Part shown: piece after piece, positions 18,065 to 26,478 of the stretch
Numbering within the stretch: the first letter of the stretch is position 1
Layout of the letters: each line of letters starts with the position of its first letter
Assembly: GCF_000471625.1 (NCBI RefSeq)
Contig: NZ_AUSW01000030.1
Span: 1 to 64,000 of the forward strand
Reading direction: 5' to 3'
Length of the DNA: 64,000 nt
DNA from: Psychrobacter aquaticus CMS 56
GTDB taxonomy: Bacteria > Pseudomonadota > Gammaproteobacteria > Pseudomonadales > Moraxellaceae
Position numbers and translations under genes: made by a program
Notes under the pieces: model-generated
The model's database searches: none
The model's input: the letters and a program-made list of their open reading frames with translations, nothing else
Told to the model about the DNA's origin: nothing

Positions 18065-19129
18065 ATGAGTACGACTCAACAAACCAATAACACCCTGACC
18101 GACAACAAGTCAGCCCCTGTTTACGACAGCGTCACCAATAATATTGTCGTAGCCGCCCTTTATAAATTCACGCGCTTTGCTGACTTTGAACAATACCGTG
18201 AGCCAATTCTAACCACCATGCTCGACAATGATGTTAAAGGCACTTTATTAATTGCCAGCGAAGGCATCAATGGTACGATTTCTGGCACACGTCAAGGCAT
18301 CGATAACGTCCTTGACTATCTGCGCAGTATCGAAGCAATTGGCAGTTTTACTTTTAAAGAGTCTTATACCGACGCTCAGCCATTTTATCGTACTAAAGTA
18401 AAACTTAAAAAAGAAATTGTCACCATGGGCGTCGAGAACATCGACCCATTACAGTCAGTCGGTCGCTATGTGAAACCCAGTGAGTGGAATGCCTTGATAT
18501 CAGACCCTGACGTTATTCTGATTGATACCCGAAACGACTACGAAGTAAAAATCGGTACGTTCCAAAACGCGGTTAATCCGAATACAGAAACCTTTCGTGA
18601 GTTTCCAGAATACGTGGCAAAAGAGCTGGATCCGTCTAAGCATAAAAAAGTCGCTATGTTCTGTACCGGTGGTATTCGCTGTGAAAAATCGACCGCCTAT
18701 ATGCGCGAACAAGGATTTGAAGAAGTCTATCATCTAGAGGGCGGCATCTTAAAATATCTGGAGGAAATTCCAGCCAGTGATTCTATGTGGCAAGGTGATT
18801 GTTTTGTTTTTGACAATCGCGTGTCGGTTAATCACAATTTAGAAAAAGGCAGTTATGAGCAGTGTTTTGCCTGCCGTATGCCCATTACTATCGCTGATAT
18901 GCAAAGCCCCGCTTATATCAAAGGCGAGTCATGCCCGCATTGTATCGATAAAGCAACCGATGAGCAAAAAGCAAGATTCCGTGAGCGTGAGCATCAAATG
19001 CAATTGGCACAAAAACGTGGTGAAGCCCATATCGGTAGCGACGTCATGGATGTGATAGAAAAACGTAAGGCAGCCAAGATTGAAGCGCGTCGTCAAGCTG
19101 AGGCTGCTAATAAAGCCAACACTGAATAA
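18065..19129 (+). CDS. trhO: tRNA uridine(34) hydroxylase, rhodanese-type
   Basis: 354 residues. TrhO (YceA) hydroxylates U34 in a subset of tRNAs as the first step to 5-(carboxy)methoxyuridine. The N-terminal acylphosphatase-like part has [16 protein letters not shown] and [11 protein letters not shown]; the rhodanese domain carries the active-site loop [14 protein letters not shown] with C200. A C-terminal CxxC pair set (CFACRMPI and CPHC) is typical of this subfamily. The ATG at 18065 has AGGAG 8 nt upstream; a TTG nine codons earlier is unlikely. Own terminator downstream. Confidence 0.95.
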   Translation: MSTTQQTNNTLTDNKSAPVYDSVTNNIVVAALYKFTRFADFEQYREPILTTMLDNDVKGTLLIASEGINGTISGTRQGIDNVLDYLRSIEAIGSFTFKESYTDAQPFYRTKVKLKKEIVTMGVENIDPLQSVGRYVKPSEWNALISDPDVILIDTRNDYEVKIGTFQNAVNPNTETFREFPEYVAKELDPSKHKKVAMFCTGGIRCEKSTAYMREQGFEEVYHLEGGILKYLEEIPASDSMWQGDCFVFDNRVSVNHNLEKGSYEQCFACRMPITIADMQSPAYIKGESCPHCIDKATDEQKARFREREHQMQLAQKRGEAHIGSDVMDVIEKRKAAKIEARRQAEAANKANTE

Positions 19130-19149
19130 GTTTACGATTGATAAAAGCA

Positions 19150-19187
19150 AAAAAAGATGCCCTATTCACTAGAGCATCTTTTTTTTA
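19150..19187. terminator. Terminator after trhO
   Basis: AAAAAGATGC pairs with GCATCTTTTT around a 13-nt loop and is followed by a T-run. Confidence 0.85.
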
Positions 19188-19222
19188 TAAATATTCAGTG
19201 CAAATTAAAACAATGAGCGCTG

Positions 19223-19332
19223 ATATAGTTGATCCAATTTGAAAGTGGTACAAGGCAACCGAGTGCAGATGTATATTTAATACTTCAAGCGAGGTTAACG
19301 CTGTAACTCTTTTAAAGTGGATTGACTATACT
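19223..19332 (+). repeat. Dispersed intergenic repeat, family B, copy 1
   Basis: Shares ATAGTTGATCCAAT at the left, the core ACAAGGCAACCGAG, then ATACTTCAAGCGAGGTTAAC and the right end AGTGGATTGACTATA with the copy at 22462. The two ends are imperfect inverted repeats of each other. It lies between convergent trhO and serA and overlaps the serA stop region by a base or two. Confidence 0.85.
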
Positions 19333-20557
19333 AAAACAAAATACGTACGCGGATAGTCTCTTCTACGTCTTTTAGCTGATCTAAAGCGGCTGTCGAATCG
19401 TTGTAGTCAACGTCCATAACCAAATAACCAACATCGCCTTCAGTCATTAGGCTCTGCGCTAAAATGTTGATACCCGCTTCAGCAAACAGACGGTTAATCT
19501 GTGACAATACGCCGGGCACGTTTTTATGGATATGTAGCAGACGATGCGAGTTTTCTTTAAACGGCACAGAAACTTCTGGGAAGTTTACGGCTGTCGCAGT
19601 GTCGCCTTGATCTGAGTATCTGACGAACTTATCTGCAACTTCGAGTCCGATATTGGCCTGAGCTTCTTGCGTTGAGCCACCGATATGCGGGGTCAAGATG
19701 ACGTTGTCAAACTTACGCAATGGCGATTCAAACTCTTCGTCCGCAGATTTTGGCTCTTTTGGGAACACGTCGATAGCCGCGCCCAATACTCTACCAGACT
19801 CAAGCGCCGCAGCAAGATCATCAATCTCGACGCACGTACCGCGAGCAGCGTTGATGAAGTAGCTGCCTTCTTTCATTTGTGCGAATTGTTCAGCTTTCAT
19901 CATGTAGCGCGTGCTTGGCACATCAGGCACATGCAACGTCACGATATCGGCCGTTGATAATAGCTCTTCTAAACTACCTACTTGTACGGCATTACCTAAT
20001 GGCAATTTGGTCACTGCATCATGATAAATGACTTTCATGCCGAAACTTTCTGCCAACACAGACAATTGCGAGCCGATAGAACCATAACCGACGATACCGA
20101 TGGTTTTGCCACGCACTTCATGTGAGTTGGTCGCAGACTTGCCCCAGCCGCCACGATGCACGGTTGCATTTTTTTCAGGAATACCGCGATACAGCATAAT
20201 GGCTTCGGCCAATACCAGCTCAGCGACCGAACGGGTGTTCGAGAATGGTGCGTTAAAGACGGGAATACCGAGGTCGCGAGCTGCATCTAAATCTACTTGG
20301 TTGGTACCAATACAAAAGCACCCAATACCGATAAGCTTGTGCGCATGCTCAAGTACTTCGCGCGTCAACTGAGTGCGCGAACGAATACCAATAAAGTGAG
20401 CATCTTTGATTTTCTCAATCAGCTCATCTTGATCCAAGGCATGACTGATATTCTCAATGTTATGATAACCAGCGCCTTCCAATACTTTTAAAGCATTGCT
20501 ATGTAGACCTTCAAGCAATAGAAAACGGATTTTGTCTTTTTGTAGTGATAACGCCAT
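19331..20557 (-). CDS. serA: D-3-phosphoglycerate dehydrogenase with ACT domain
   Basis: 408 residues; oxidises 3-phosphoglycerate to 3-phosphohydroxypyruvate with NAD, the first step of serine synthesis. The Rossmann motif GIVGYGSIGSQLSVLAESFG, the catalytic arginine/glutamate region NAARGTCVEIDDLAAAL, and the histidine in TPHIGGSTQEAQ are present. The C-terminal ACT domain (NVPGVLSQINRLFAEAGINI) usually binds serine for feedback inhibition. Length equals the E. coli-type short form. Divergent from an FAD dehydrogenase that may recycle its D-2-hydroxyglutarate by-product. ATG at 20557 follows AGGACAGTTCTC. Confidence 0.97.
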   Translation of the reverse strand: MALSLQKDKIRFLLLEGLHSNALKVLEGAGYHNIENISHALDQDELIEKIKDAHFIGIRSRTQLTREVLEHAHKLIGIGCFCIGTNQVDLDAARDLGIPVFNAPFSNTRSVAELVLAEAIMLYRGIPEKNATVHRGGWGKSATNSHEVRGKTIGIVGYGSIGSQLSVLAESFGMKVIYHDAVTKLPLGNAVQVGSLEELLSTADIVTLHVPDVPSTRYMMKAEQFAQMKEGSYFINAARGTCVEIDDLAAALESGRVLGAAIDVFPKEPKSADEEFESPLRKFDNVILTPHIGGSTQEAQANIGLEVADKFVRYSDQGDTATAVNFPEVSVPFKENSHRLLHIHKNVPGVLSQINRLFAEAGINILAQSLMTEGDVGYLVMDVDYNDSTAALDQLKDVEETIRVRILF

Positions 20558-20860
20558 GTGAGAACTGTCCTATAATTGTCTTATTAAATTACCTAAGGGA
20601 TAATCTATGATGGATGAAACGAAAACAGTCTAGATATCTTACACAAAATCCGACGTCGATGTTAGCAGATTAGATGAATTATTGATTATCAAGCCTGAAA
20701 AAATTTTATGCTATAGTGAACCATTCTGTTCAAAGTTGCTTAAACACTTTTTTACTATTTATAATCTAGGTACGACATTTATATCATTTTATAATTGCCG
20801 TATCCATTCACGCCCAGTTATAGGAATATAATGATGTGAATACCGTTATATACCCTTAAT

Positions 20861-20880
20861 TATGTCGATATAGCGACATA
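20861..20880. promoter_or_regulatory. Operator-like inverted repeat before the FAD dehydrogenase gene
   Basis: TATGTCG and CGACATA form a perfect 7-bp inverted repeat separated by 6 nt, 46 nt upstream of the ATG at 20927 within the 369-bp serA/dehydrogenase divergent region. Size and symmetry fit a dimeric repressor site, though which regulator binds is unknown. Confidence 0.45.
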
Positions 20881-20926
20881 ATACCCCTTTTATGCCTAGC
20901 GCTTACGTTTATACTGAGACTTGACC

Positions 20927-22369
20927 ATGACTTCTTTATCTAGCCAAAGCCCATCTAAGACCAATACAGCCGCTGTCCAAACGATTTTAAGCACACTGCT
21001 TGATTCCCATCAGTTTGACGCCAGCCAAATCAAAACTGACTCCGAGAGTTTAGAGCATTGGGGCAAAGACTGGACCAAGCATTTTACTCCAGCTGCTGCT
21101 GCCATCGTCTTTCCAAAAACTACCGAACAAGTACAGTCTATCGTGTTACTTGCCAATGAATACAACGTCGTCATAACGCCTAGTGGCGGTCGCACAGGTC
21201 TTTCTGCGGGCGCAGTCGCCGCCAATGGCGAGATTGTCGTCAGCATGGATAAAATGAACCGTATTGGTCAGTTTTATCCTGCTGATCGCATGGTCGAGAT
21301 TGAAGCAGGTGTGGTGACTGAGCAATTACAACAATTCGCCGATTCAAAAGACCTCTACTACCCTGTCGATTTTGCTTCAGCAGGCTCTAGCCAAATAGGC
21401 GGCAACATCGGTACCAATGCTGGCGGCATTAAGGTCATCCGCTATGGCATGACCCGTCAATGGATCATGGGACTGACAGTAGTTACCGGTAAAGGCGATA
21501 TCTTGCATCTCAATCGCGGTATGGTCAAAAACGCCACGGGTTATGATTTGCGTCAATTGTTTATCGGAAGTGAAGGCACACTTGGTCTTGTGACTCACGC
21601 GCAAATCAAGCTTGAACGTCAGCCTCAAGACTTAAACGTCATGGTGCTGGGTATGGACAGCTTTAACGATGTGATGAATGTGCTATCCGCCTTTCAAGCA
21701 CAAATTGATTTGACCGCGTTTGAATTCTTTGACGATATCGCGATTGATAAGCTGATGGCACATGGACAAGTACAAGAGCCGTTTGAATCGCGCACCAAGT
21801 TTTATACGTTGCTAGAATTTGAAGCGCCATACGAGCCAATCATGGATAAGGCAATGGCGATATTTGAACAGTGTATGGAGCAAGGCTGGATCGTCGATGG
21901 CGTCATGAGCCAAAGTTTGGCGCAAGCGGCTGAACTGTGGAAGCTGCGCGAATATATCTCTGAGACCATCTCAGTATTTACGCCTTATAAGAACGATGTA
22001 TCCGTACTGATTAGCTATGTGCCTGACTTTATCACTGAGATTGATCACATTGTCAGCAGCAATTATCCTGATTTTGAAGTCTGCTGGTTCGGTCATATTG
22101 GTGATGGTAACTTGCATTTAAATATTCTAAAACCAGAAAACATGGACAAAGATAACTTTTTTGCCGAATGTCAGATCGTCAATAAGTACGTATTTGATAC
22201 GGTACAAAAATACGGCGGCTCAGTGTCTGCTGAGCATGGTGTTGGCATGACCAAAAAGCCGTATCTGCACTATAGCCGTAGCGAGACTGAAATCGAGTAT
22301 TTGCGAGACATCAAAAAAGTCTTTGACCCAAACAACATCATGAACCGTGGCAAGATTTTTGATATGTGA
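20927..22369 (+). CDS. FAD-linked D-2-hydroxyacid dehydrogenase, probably D-2-hydroxyglutarate dehydrogenase
   Basis: About 480 residues of the VAO/GlcD family. The FAD-binding part shows VVITPSGGRTGLSAGAVA, GSSQIGGNIGTNAGGIKVIR and GSEGTLGLVTHAQIKL. The C-terminal part has CWFGHIGDGNLHLNI (substrate/metal histidines) and SAEHGVGMTKKPYL. The family includes D-lactate, glycolate and D-2-hydroxyglutarate dehydrogenases. Divergence from serA favours the last: SerA reduces 2-oxoglutarate to D-2-hydroxyglutarate to recycle NAD, and such a dehydrogenase has been shown to drive this cycle in other bacteria. ATG at 20927 chosen over a TTG two codons upstream. Confidence 0.88.
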   Translation: MTSLSSQSPSKTNTAAVQTILSTLLDSHQFDASQIKTDSESLEHWGKDWTKHFTPAAAAIVFPKTTEQVQSIVLLANEYNVVITPSGGRTGLSAGAVAANGEIVVSMDKMNRIGQFYPADRMVEIEAGVVTEQLQQFADSKDLYYPVDFASAGSSQIGGNIGTNAGGIKVIRYGMTRQWIMGLTVVTGKGDILHLNRGMVKNATGYDLRQLFIGSEGTLGLVTHAQIKLERQPQDLNVMVLGMDSFNDVMNVLSAFQAQIDLTAFEFFDDIAIDKLMAHGQVQEPFESRTKFYTLLEFEAPYEPIMDKAMAIFEQCMEQGWIVDGVMSQSLAQAAELWKLREYISETISVFTPYKNDVSVLISYVPDFITEIDHIVSSNYPDFEVCWFGHIGDGNLHLNILKPENMDKDNFFAECQIVNKYVFDTVQKYGGSVSAEHGVGMTKKPYLHYSRSETEIEYLRDIKKVFDPNNIMNRGKIFDM

Positions 22370-22396
22370 TGGTTTGTTTTACCGTTAAATTCATAT

Positions 22397-22436
22397 AAAA
22401 AAGACGCGAACTTAAAAAGGGTTGGCGTCTTTTTTT
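22397..22436 (+). terminator. Terminator after the FAD dehydrogenase gene
   Basis: AAAAAGACGC pairs with GCGTCTTTTT around a 17-nt loop, followed by a T-run. Confidence 0.8.
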
Positions 22437-22461
22437 ATTATTGTTGTCGAGTATAAATCTT

Positions 22462-22570
22462 ATATAGTTGATTCAATTCAAAAGAAGGACAAGGCAACCG
22501 AGCGCAGATGTATACGTAATACTTCAAGCGAGGTTAACACAATAACTCTTTTATAGTGGATTAACTATAA
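22462..22570 (+). repeat. Dispersed intergenic repeat, family B, copy 2
   Basis: Nearly the same as the copy at 19223: TATAGTTGATTCAATT, GACAAGGCAACCGAG, ATACTTCAAGCGAGGTTAAC and a right end AGTGGATTAACTATA. Again between two convergent genes and in the same orientation. Confidence 0.85.
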
Positions 22571-22596
22571 GAGACATCAGAGTCACGTGTTTTGAT

Positions 22597-23229
22597 TCAC
22601 CAAAAGTATAACAGCGCCAGCCCCACCACAAGCAACAGACTCAAAAAGCCCTGAACGATTAAAAAAGCTTGATGCGGTGCCGCAATATGACGAAACATAT
22701 TACCCAGTGCATTATAAGTAATGCCTGCTGCCTGAATATGCGGCAGACTATCAAAGGTTTCGATAATTTGTAAAAACTGCTTGGTACGATCAGGCGACCA
22801 GCTGTGAGGAAAAAATGGCAAATAAGGCGATAGCTCTGCGGCTTGGTTTTTGCTGGCGGGTGACCATAGCCAACGCTCCAAAAACAGCGAACGCATACGC
22901 CAATCGATAAAGCTACGACTATCTATAGTCTGCAGCAATATTATCTCAACATTTTTATGTTGGCTATCGATAAAAATGCGCTCCATTAATGCAAATACGT
23001 GCGCTTTCTCACCTTCGATACATTGCAAAAAGCAACCGCTGCCATAACATAAGATACCTGTGATGCCATGCTGTTGATTAAAATTTCGCGCATGAGATTC
23101 TATGTCATCAAATATAGAGGCGCTCAAGCGTGAACCAAGCGTCAGATTGCTAACATAGACCAACTGTACCAATGCTGAGTCTTCTATTTCATCACCCATA
23201 CTGACTCTATCGTTATAATTTGGGGGCAT
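22597..23229 (-). CDS. BLUF-domain blue-light sensor with C-terminal membrane anchor
   Basis: About 210 residues. Residues 20-115 form a BLUF domain, which binds FAD and senses blue light. The flavin-contacting residues are present: Y25 in VQLVYVSNL, N51 in NQQHGITGILCY, Q69 in CFLQCIEGE, and W110-x-M112. A region without known domain follows, then a hydrophobic segment (AFLIVQGFLSLLLVVGLALL) at the extreme C-terminus. Short BLUF proteins of relatives usually end soon after the BLUF domain, so the anchor is notable. Start at 23229 is chosen because TAGGAT lies 9 nt upstream; the frame is open to 23265. No output domain and no partner gene adjacent. Confidence 0.9.
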   Translation of the reverse strand: MPPNYNDRVSMGDEIEDSALVQLVYVSNLTLGSRLSASIFDDIESHARNFNQQHGITGILCYGSGCFLQCIEGEKAHVFALMERIFIDSQHKNVEIILLQTIDSRSFIDWRMRSLFLERWLWSPASKNQAAELSPYLPFFPHSWSPDRTKQFLQIIETFDSLPHIQAAGITYNALGNMFRHIAAPHQAFLIVQGFLSLLLVVGLALLYFW

Positions 23230-23741
23230 AATAAATAATCCTAAAAAGCCGCCTATAGACGACAAAATGAAACAAGCAAAACAAAACTATGCCCGAAAGA
23301 AAAAATACCGACTCACAAAAACGTAGTAAACAGTTACCACGTTAGACTGTCATTGATGAGGTAGCTTGTTATGATAGCGAACAAAACAAAAGGTACTAAG
23401 AATGAAGGGTACTAAGAAATGCTATGTAGAAATGATATCAGGCAACTATGAGAAATTACTCATACCATCAGTTTGAAAGCTGTCGTAAATATTCAACTTA
23501 TTTAACTTTTGATTAATATTTTGATCAAATCAGATTCAGTTAAATTAAAATCGATAAACGAGGTAAGATAGAATATCCATCCTAACCTATTGTAAATACA
23601 ACAATAAATTATCGTAACAGTAATATTTCATTATTGGAATATTTTTATCGATTCTGTTACACAAAGACTGGTTAGCTTGAGTGCTATCCTGTCTCCCTAT
23701 TTGATATCCCCAAACCAGTAGAGATCTAAAACAGGAAAATT
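23230..23741. other. Long AT-rich intergenic region between divergent genes
   Basis: Must hold promoters for the BLUF gene and the GNAT-nitrilase gene. A short direct repeat GGTACTAAGAA occurs at 23392 and 23408. No gene, repeat-family copy or terminator seen. Confidence 0.55.
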
Positions 23742-25379
23742 ATGAGTAAAATAGATAAATTAGACGATTTGCATCTTACAATTGCTGAAATCAAGAAAAA
23801 AGATTATCCGCAATTAAAAGCACTAATGGATCGTGTCTATGTCAATTTAGGTGGTGCTTGGTCAAAAACGACCATTCATACCTTGATAGATGCTTTCCCT
23901 GAAGGTCAGATTGCTATGTTTGACCATGATCAATTGATTGGTATTGTGCTATCCATGCGCGTTGATTATGCCAAGTTTTCAAACCCGCATACCTATGAGG
24001 ATTTGATTGGTCAAAAAGAAATCATCAGAGACGATCCAGAAGGCGATGCGATCTATGGTCTAGATGCCTTGATTGACCCTGAATATCGTGGTTATCGCTT
24101 AGGCCGTAGGCTTTATGATGCCCGTAAAGAGTTGTGCCGCCAACTTAACTTCCGCGCTATTCTGGCAGGTGGGCGCATTCCTAACTATCATAATCATCAA
24201 GACCTCACGCCTGGCGACTATATTGACGCGGTGGCGGCTCGTGAGATTCATGATTCCGCGCTGTCTTTCCAATTATCGAACGGCTTTATCGTCAAGCGTA
24301 TTTTGACCGCTTATCTGCCAGATGATGCACAGTCTAAAGGTTTTGCCACGCTACTTGAATGGGCAAATATTTATTATGAGCCACAAGATTATAAGCCTAA
24401 TACGCGCAAGTCCGAAGTGCGTATCGGTGGTATTCAATGGCAAATGCGTGAGGTTGAGTCTCCTGAAGAGCTATTACAACAAGTCGAGTTTTTTGTCGAT
24501 GTCATGGCCGATTACAACTCAGACTTTGCTTGCCTGCCAGAGTTTTTTAACGCGCCATTGATGGGTCTATGTGAGTCAACGGATCAAAACGTTGCTATTC
24601 GCTTTTTGGCAGGTTATACCGAATGGTTCAAAAACGAAGTCTCTCATCTGGCGGTCAGCTATAATGTCAACGTTATCGTAGGCTCTATGCCATTGCTAGA
24701 CGAAGACGACACACTATATAACGTCAGCTATCTGTGTCGCCGCGATGGTACGGTGGAAGAGCAGCGCAAAATTCATATCACGCCGCATGAGCGTAGCGCT
24801 TGGGTCATCGAAGGAGGGGACGAGGTTAAAGTATTCGATACGGATGCTGGTCGTATTGGTATCTTGGTCTGTTATGATGTTGAATTCCCTGAACTTGCCC
24901 GCTTGCTGGCGCTTGACGATATGGATATTTTGTTCGTGCCTTTTTGGACCGATACCAAAAACGGCTATTTGCGCGTGCGCCACTGTGCTCAAGCGCGAGC
25001 CATTGAAAACGAGTGCTATGTGATGATTTGCGGCTCAGTGGGTAACTTACCGCAAGTTGAGAGCTTAGACATTCAGTATGCGCAGTCGTCTATTTTCTCA
25101 CCATCGGATTTTGCGTTCCCGCATGATGCGATTATGGCAGAAACGACGGCCAACACTGAGATGGTCTTCTTCTCAGATGTGAATTTAGATAAACTCACTC
25201 ACGTTCGTAACGAAGGCTCGGTACATAATCTGATTGACCGCCGTGATGATTTGTTTAGCTTAAAATGGAAACGCAAAGCCAAAGTACCAGCCAGCAAATT
25301 AAGTGATGAAGAACGCCGTGAAAACTCAGGCAGCGTACTAACTGGTGATCCACTGCAAAATCGGGCACAAAAACCTTAA
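23742..25379 (+). CDS. GNAT acetyltransferase fused to carbon-nitrogen hydrolase
   Basis: 545 residues in two modules. Residues about 10-200 are GNAT-like, with the acetyl-CoA loop in DPEYRGYRLGRRLYDARKE. Residues about 225-510 are a nitrilase-superfamily amidase with the complete Glu-Lys-Cys triad: E267 in CLPEFF, K343 in QRKIHITPHE and C377 in ILVCYDVEFPE. This two-domain protein is a known architecture in databases under the label bifunctional GNAT/carbon-nitrogen hydrolase, but its substrate is not established to my knowledge. The ATG follows ACAGGAAAAT. No operon partners: a gap lies on each side. Confidence 0.93.
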   Translation: MSKIDKLDDLHLTIAEIKKKDYPQLKALMDRVYVNLGGAWSKTTIHTLIDAFPEGQIAMFDHDQLIGIVLSMRVDYAKFSNPHTYEDLIGQKEIIRDDPEGDAIYGLDALIDPEYRGYRLGRRLYDARKELCRQLNFRAILAGGRIPNYHNHQDLTPGDYIDAVAAREIHDSALSFQLSNGFIVKRILTAYLPDDAQSKGFATLLEWANIYYEPQDYKPNTRKSEVRIGGIQWQMREVESPEELLQQVEFFVDVMADYNSDFACLPEFFNAPLMGLCESTDQNVAIRFLAGYTEWFKNEVSHLAVSYNVNVIVGSMPLLDEDDTLYNVSYLCRRDGTVEEQRKIHITPHERSAWVIEGGDEVKVFDTDAGRIGILVCYDVEFPELARLLALDDMDILFVPFWTDTKNGYLRVRHCAQARAIENECYVMICGSVGNLPQVESLDIQYAQSSIFSPSDFAFPHDAIMAETTANTEMVFFSDVNLDKLTHVRNEGSVHNLIDRRDDLFSLKWKRKAKVPASKLSDEERRENSGSVLTGDPLQNRAQKP

Positions 25380-25454
25380 TTGCTTATAATGAGTATCCTT
25401 TAACACAGTAATTCGGTAATACGGCTGACCACTCAGCCGTTTATTTTTATCTGT

Positions 25455-25596
25455 AGTTGATCCTAAATAAAAAAAGCACAACCATGACTACGTACTGCTA
25501 GGATAATATTTTTTTGCTTGCTGTGCCTCCGCAGACAGATGCTGCAAAAATTTATCCTAGCAGCACTGTATTTTTTATAGTGGATTGGCTATATCA
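25455..25596 (+). repeat. Dispersed intergenic repeat, family A, copy 2
   Basis: Left end GTTGATCCTAAATAAA, core TTTTTTTGCTTGCTGTGCC, right end TATAGTGGATTGGCTATA. Inner arms TGCTAGGATAA and TTATCCTAGCA are perfectly complementary, giving a strong hairpin around the core. The right end equals the family B right end, linking both families. Confidence 0.85.
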
Positions 25597-25625
25597 AAAA
25601 TATTTAGAGTAAAAACGCAGCCATT

Positions 25626-26195
25626 ATGACAACTGATACTGATACTGATACTGATACTGACAAAGTCATTAAAAAGCCTAAAAAAACACCAAAACAAAAA
25701 GTGTGGTCTGTCTTTAAAACCATACTATTATATGGTCTGGTGTTTGCCGTGATTTATACCGCGATTAATTGGTGGCGACAACCCGTCATGCCAGCCAACC
25801 CGCAATTGCAATTGACAGACTATCAAGGACAAACGGTTGATTTGGCAGCATTGAGTCATGAGCAACCAACGTTGGTATATTTTTGGGGCACTTGGTGTTC
25901 AATTTGTAGCATCACCTCACCGACTATAGATAAACTGGCAGCGGCAAATAATTACCCCGTCGTCACTATCGTCATTAAATCAGGATCTGACCAAGCGCTG
26001 CAAGGTTACCTGAATGAAAACACTTATGATTTTACGACGATAAACGACCAAGAAGGCCTCATCTTTGCCGATTGGCAAGGACAAGTCACGCCATCGTATG
26101 TGATTTTAAAAGATGGCGAGATGACACAAGGTTTGACCGGTATTCAGCCACTTTGGTCATTAAAACTACGGCTATGGTTATCATCGGTTTTTTAG
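25626..26195 (+). CDS. Membrane-anchored thioredoxin-like protein (TlpA/ScsD type)
   Basis: 189 residues. A short cytoplasmic, lysine-rich N-terminus precedes one membrane segment (TILLYGLVFAVIYTAINWW, about 31-50). The periplasmic thioredoxin fold holds the redox pair in YFWGTWCSICSITSPTID and a cis-proline region VTPSYVILKDG. This matches TlpA/ScsD-like disulphide oxidoreductases. The codons just after the start are a tandem hexanucleotide repeat (ACTGAT, five near-copies) encoding TDTDTDTDTD; length changes there would keep the frame. No other thiol-redox gene is adjacent, so its client is unknown. Confidence 0.88.
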   Translation: MTTDTDTDTDTDKVIKKPKKTPKQKVWSVFKTILLYGLVFAVIYTAINWWRQPVMPANPQLQLTDYQGQTVDLAALSHEQPTLVYFWGTWCSICSITSPTIDKLAAANNYPVVTIVIKSGSDQALQGYLNENTYDFTTINDQEGLIFADWQGQVTPSYVILKDGEMTQGLTGIQPLWSLKLRLWLSSVF

Positions 26196-26478
26196 CGTTT
26201 GGTCAGCCCTTTTTACCCTATCCTTTTTGTCATATAATAGCTGAGTTATCATCGTATCTTTTTTATTTATTCTTATGCCTGTATTTTATGGCTGATAAAC
26301 GTATTTTATGTTGCATTCGTCTCGTTAGCATTTATTATTGACGTCACTGCCTTTATAAATAGCGTATACATCGAACATCGACATTTCAGTAATAAGTTCA
26401 ATATCATCTTAATTTTTGCAACCGACTTTGAACCGATATTTTAATCAAACCACTCTACCTCTAAAAAAGACACCTTCT

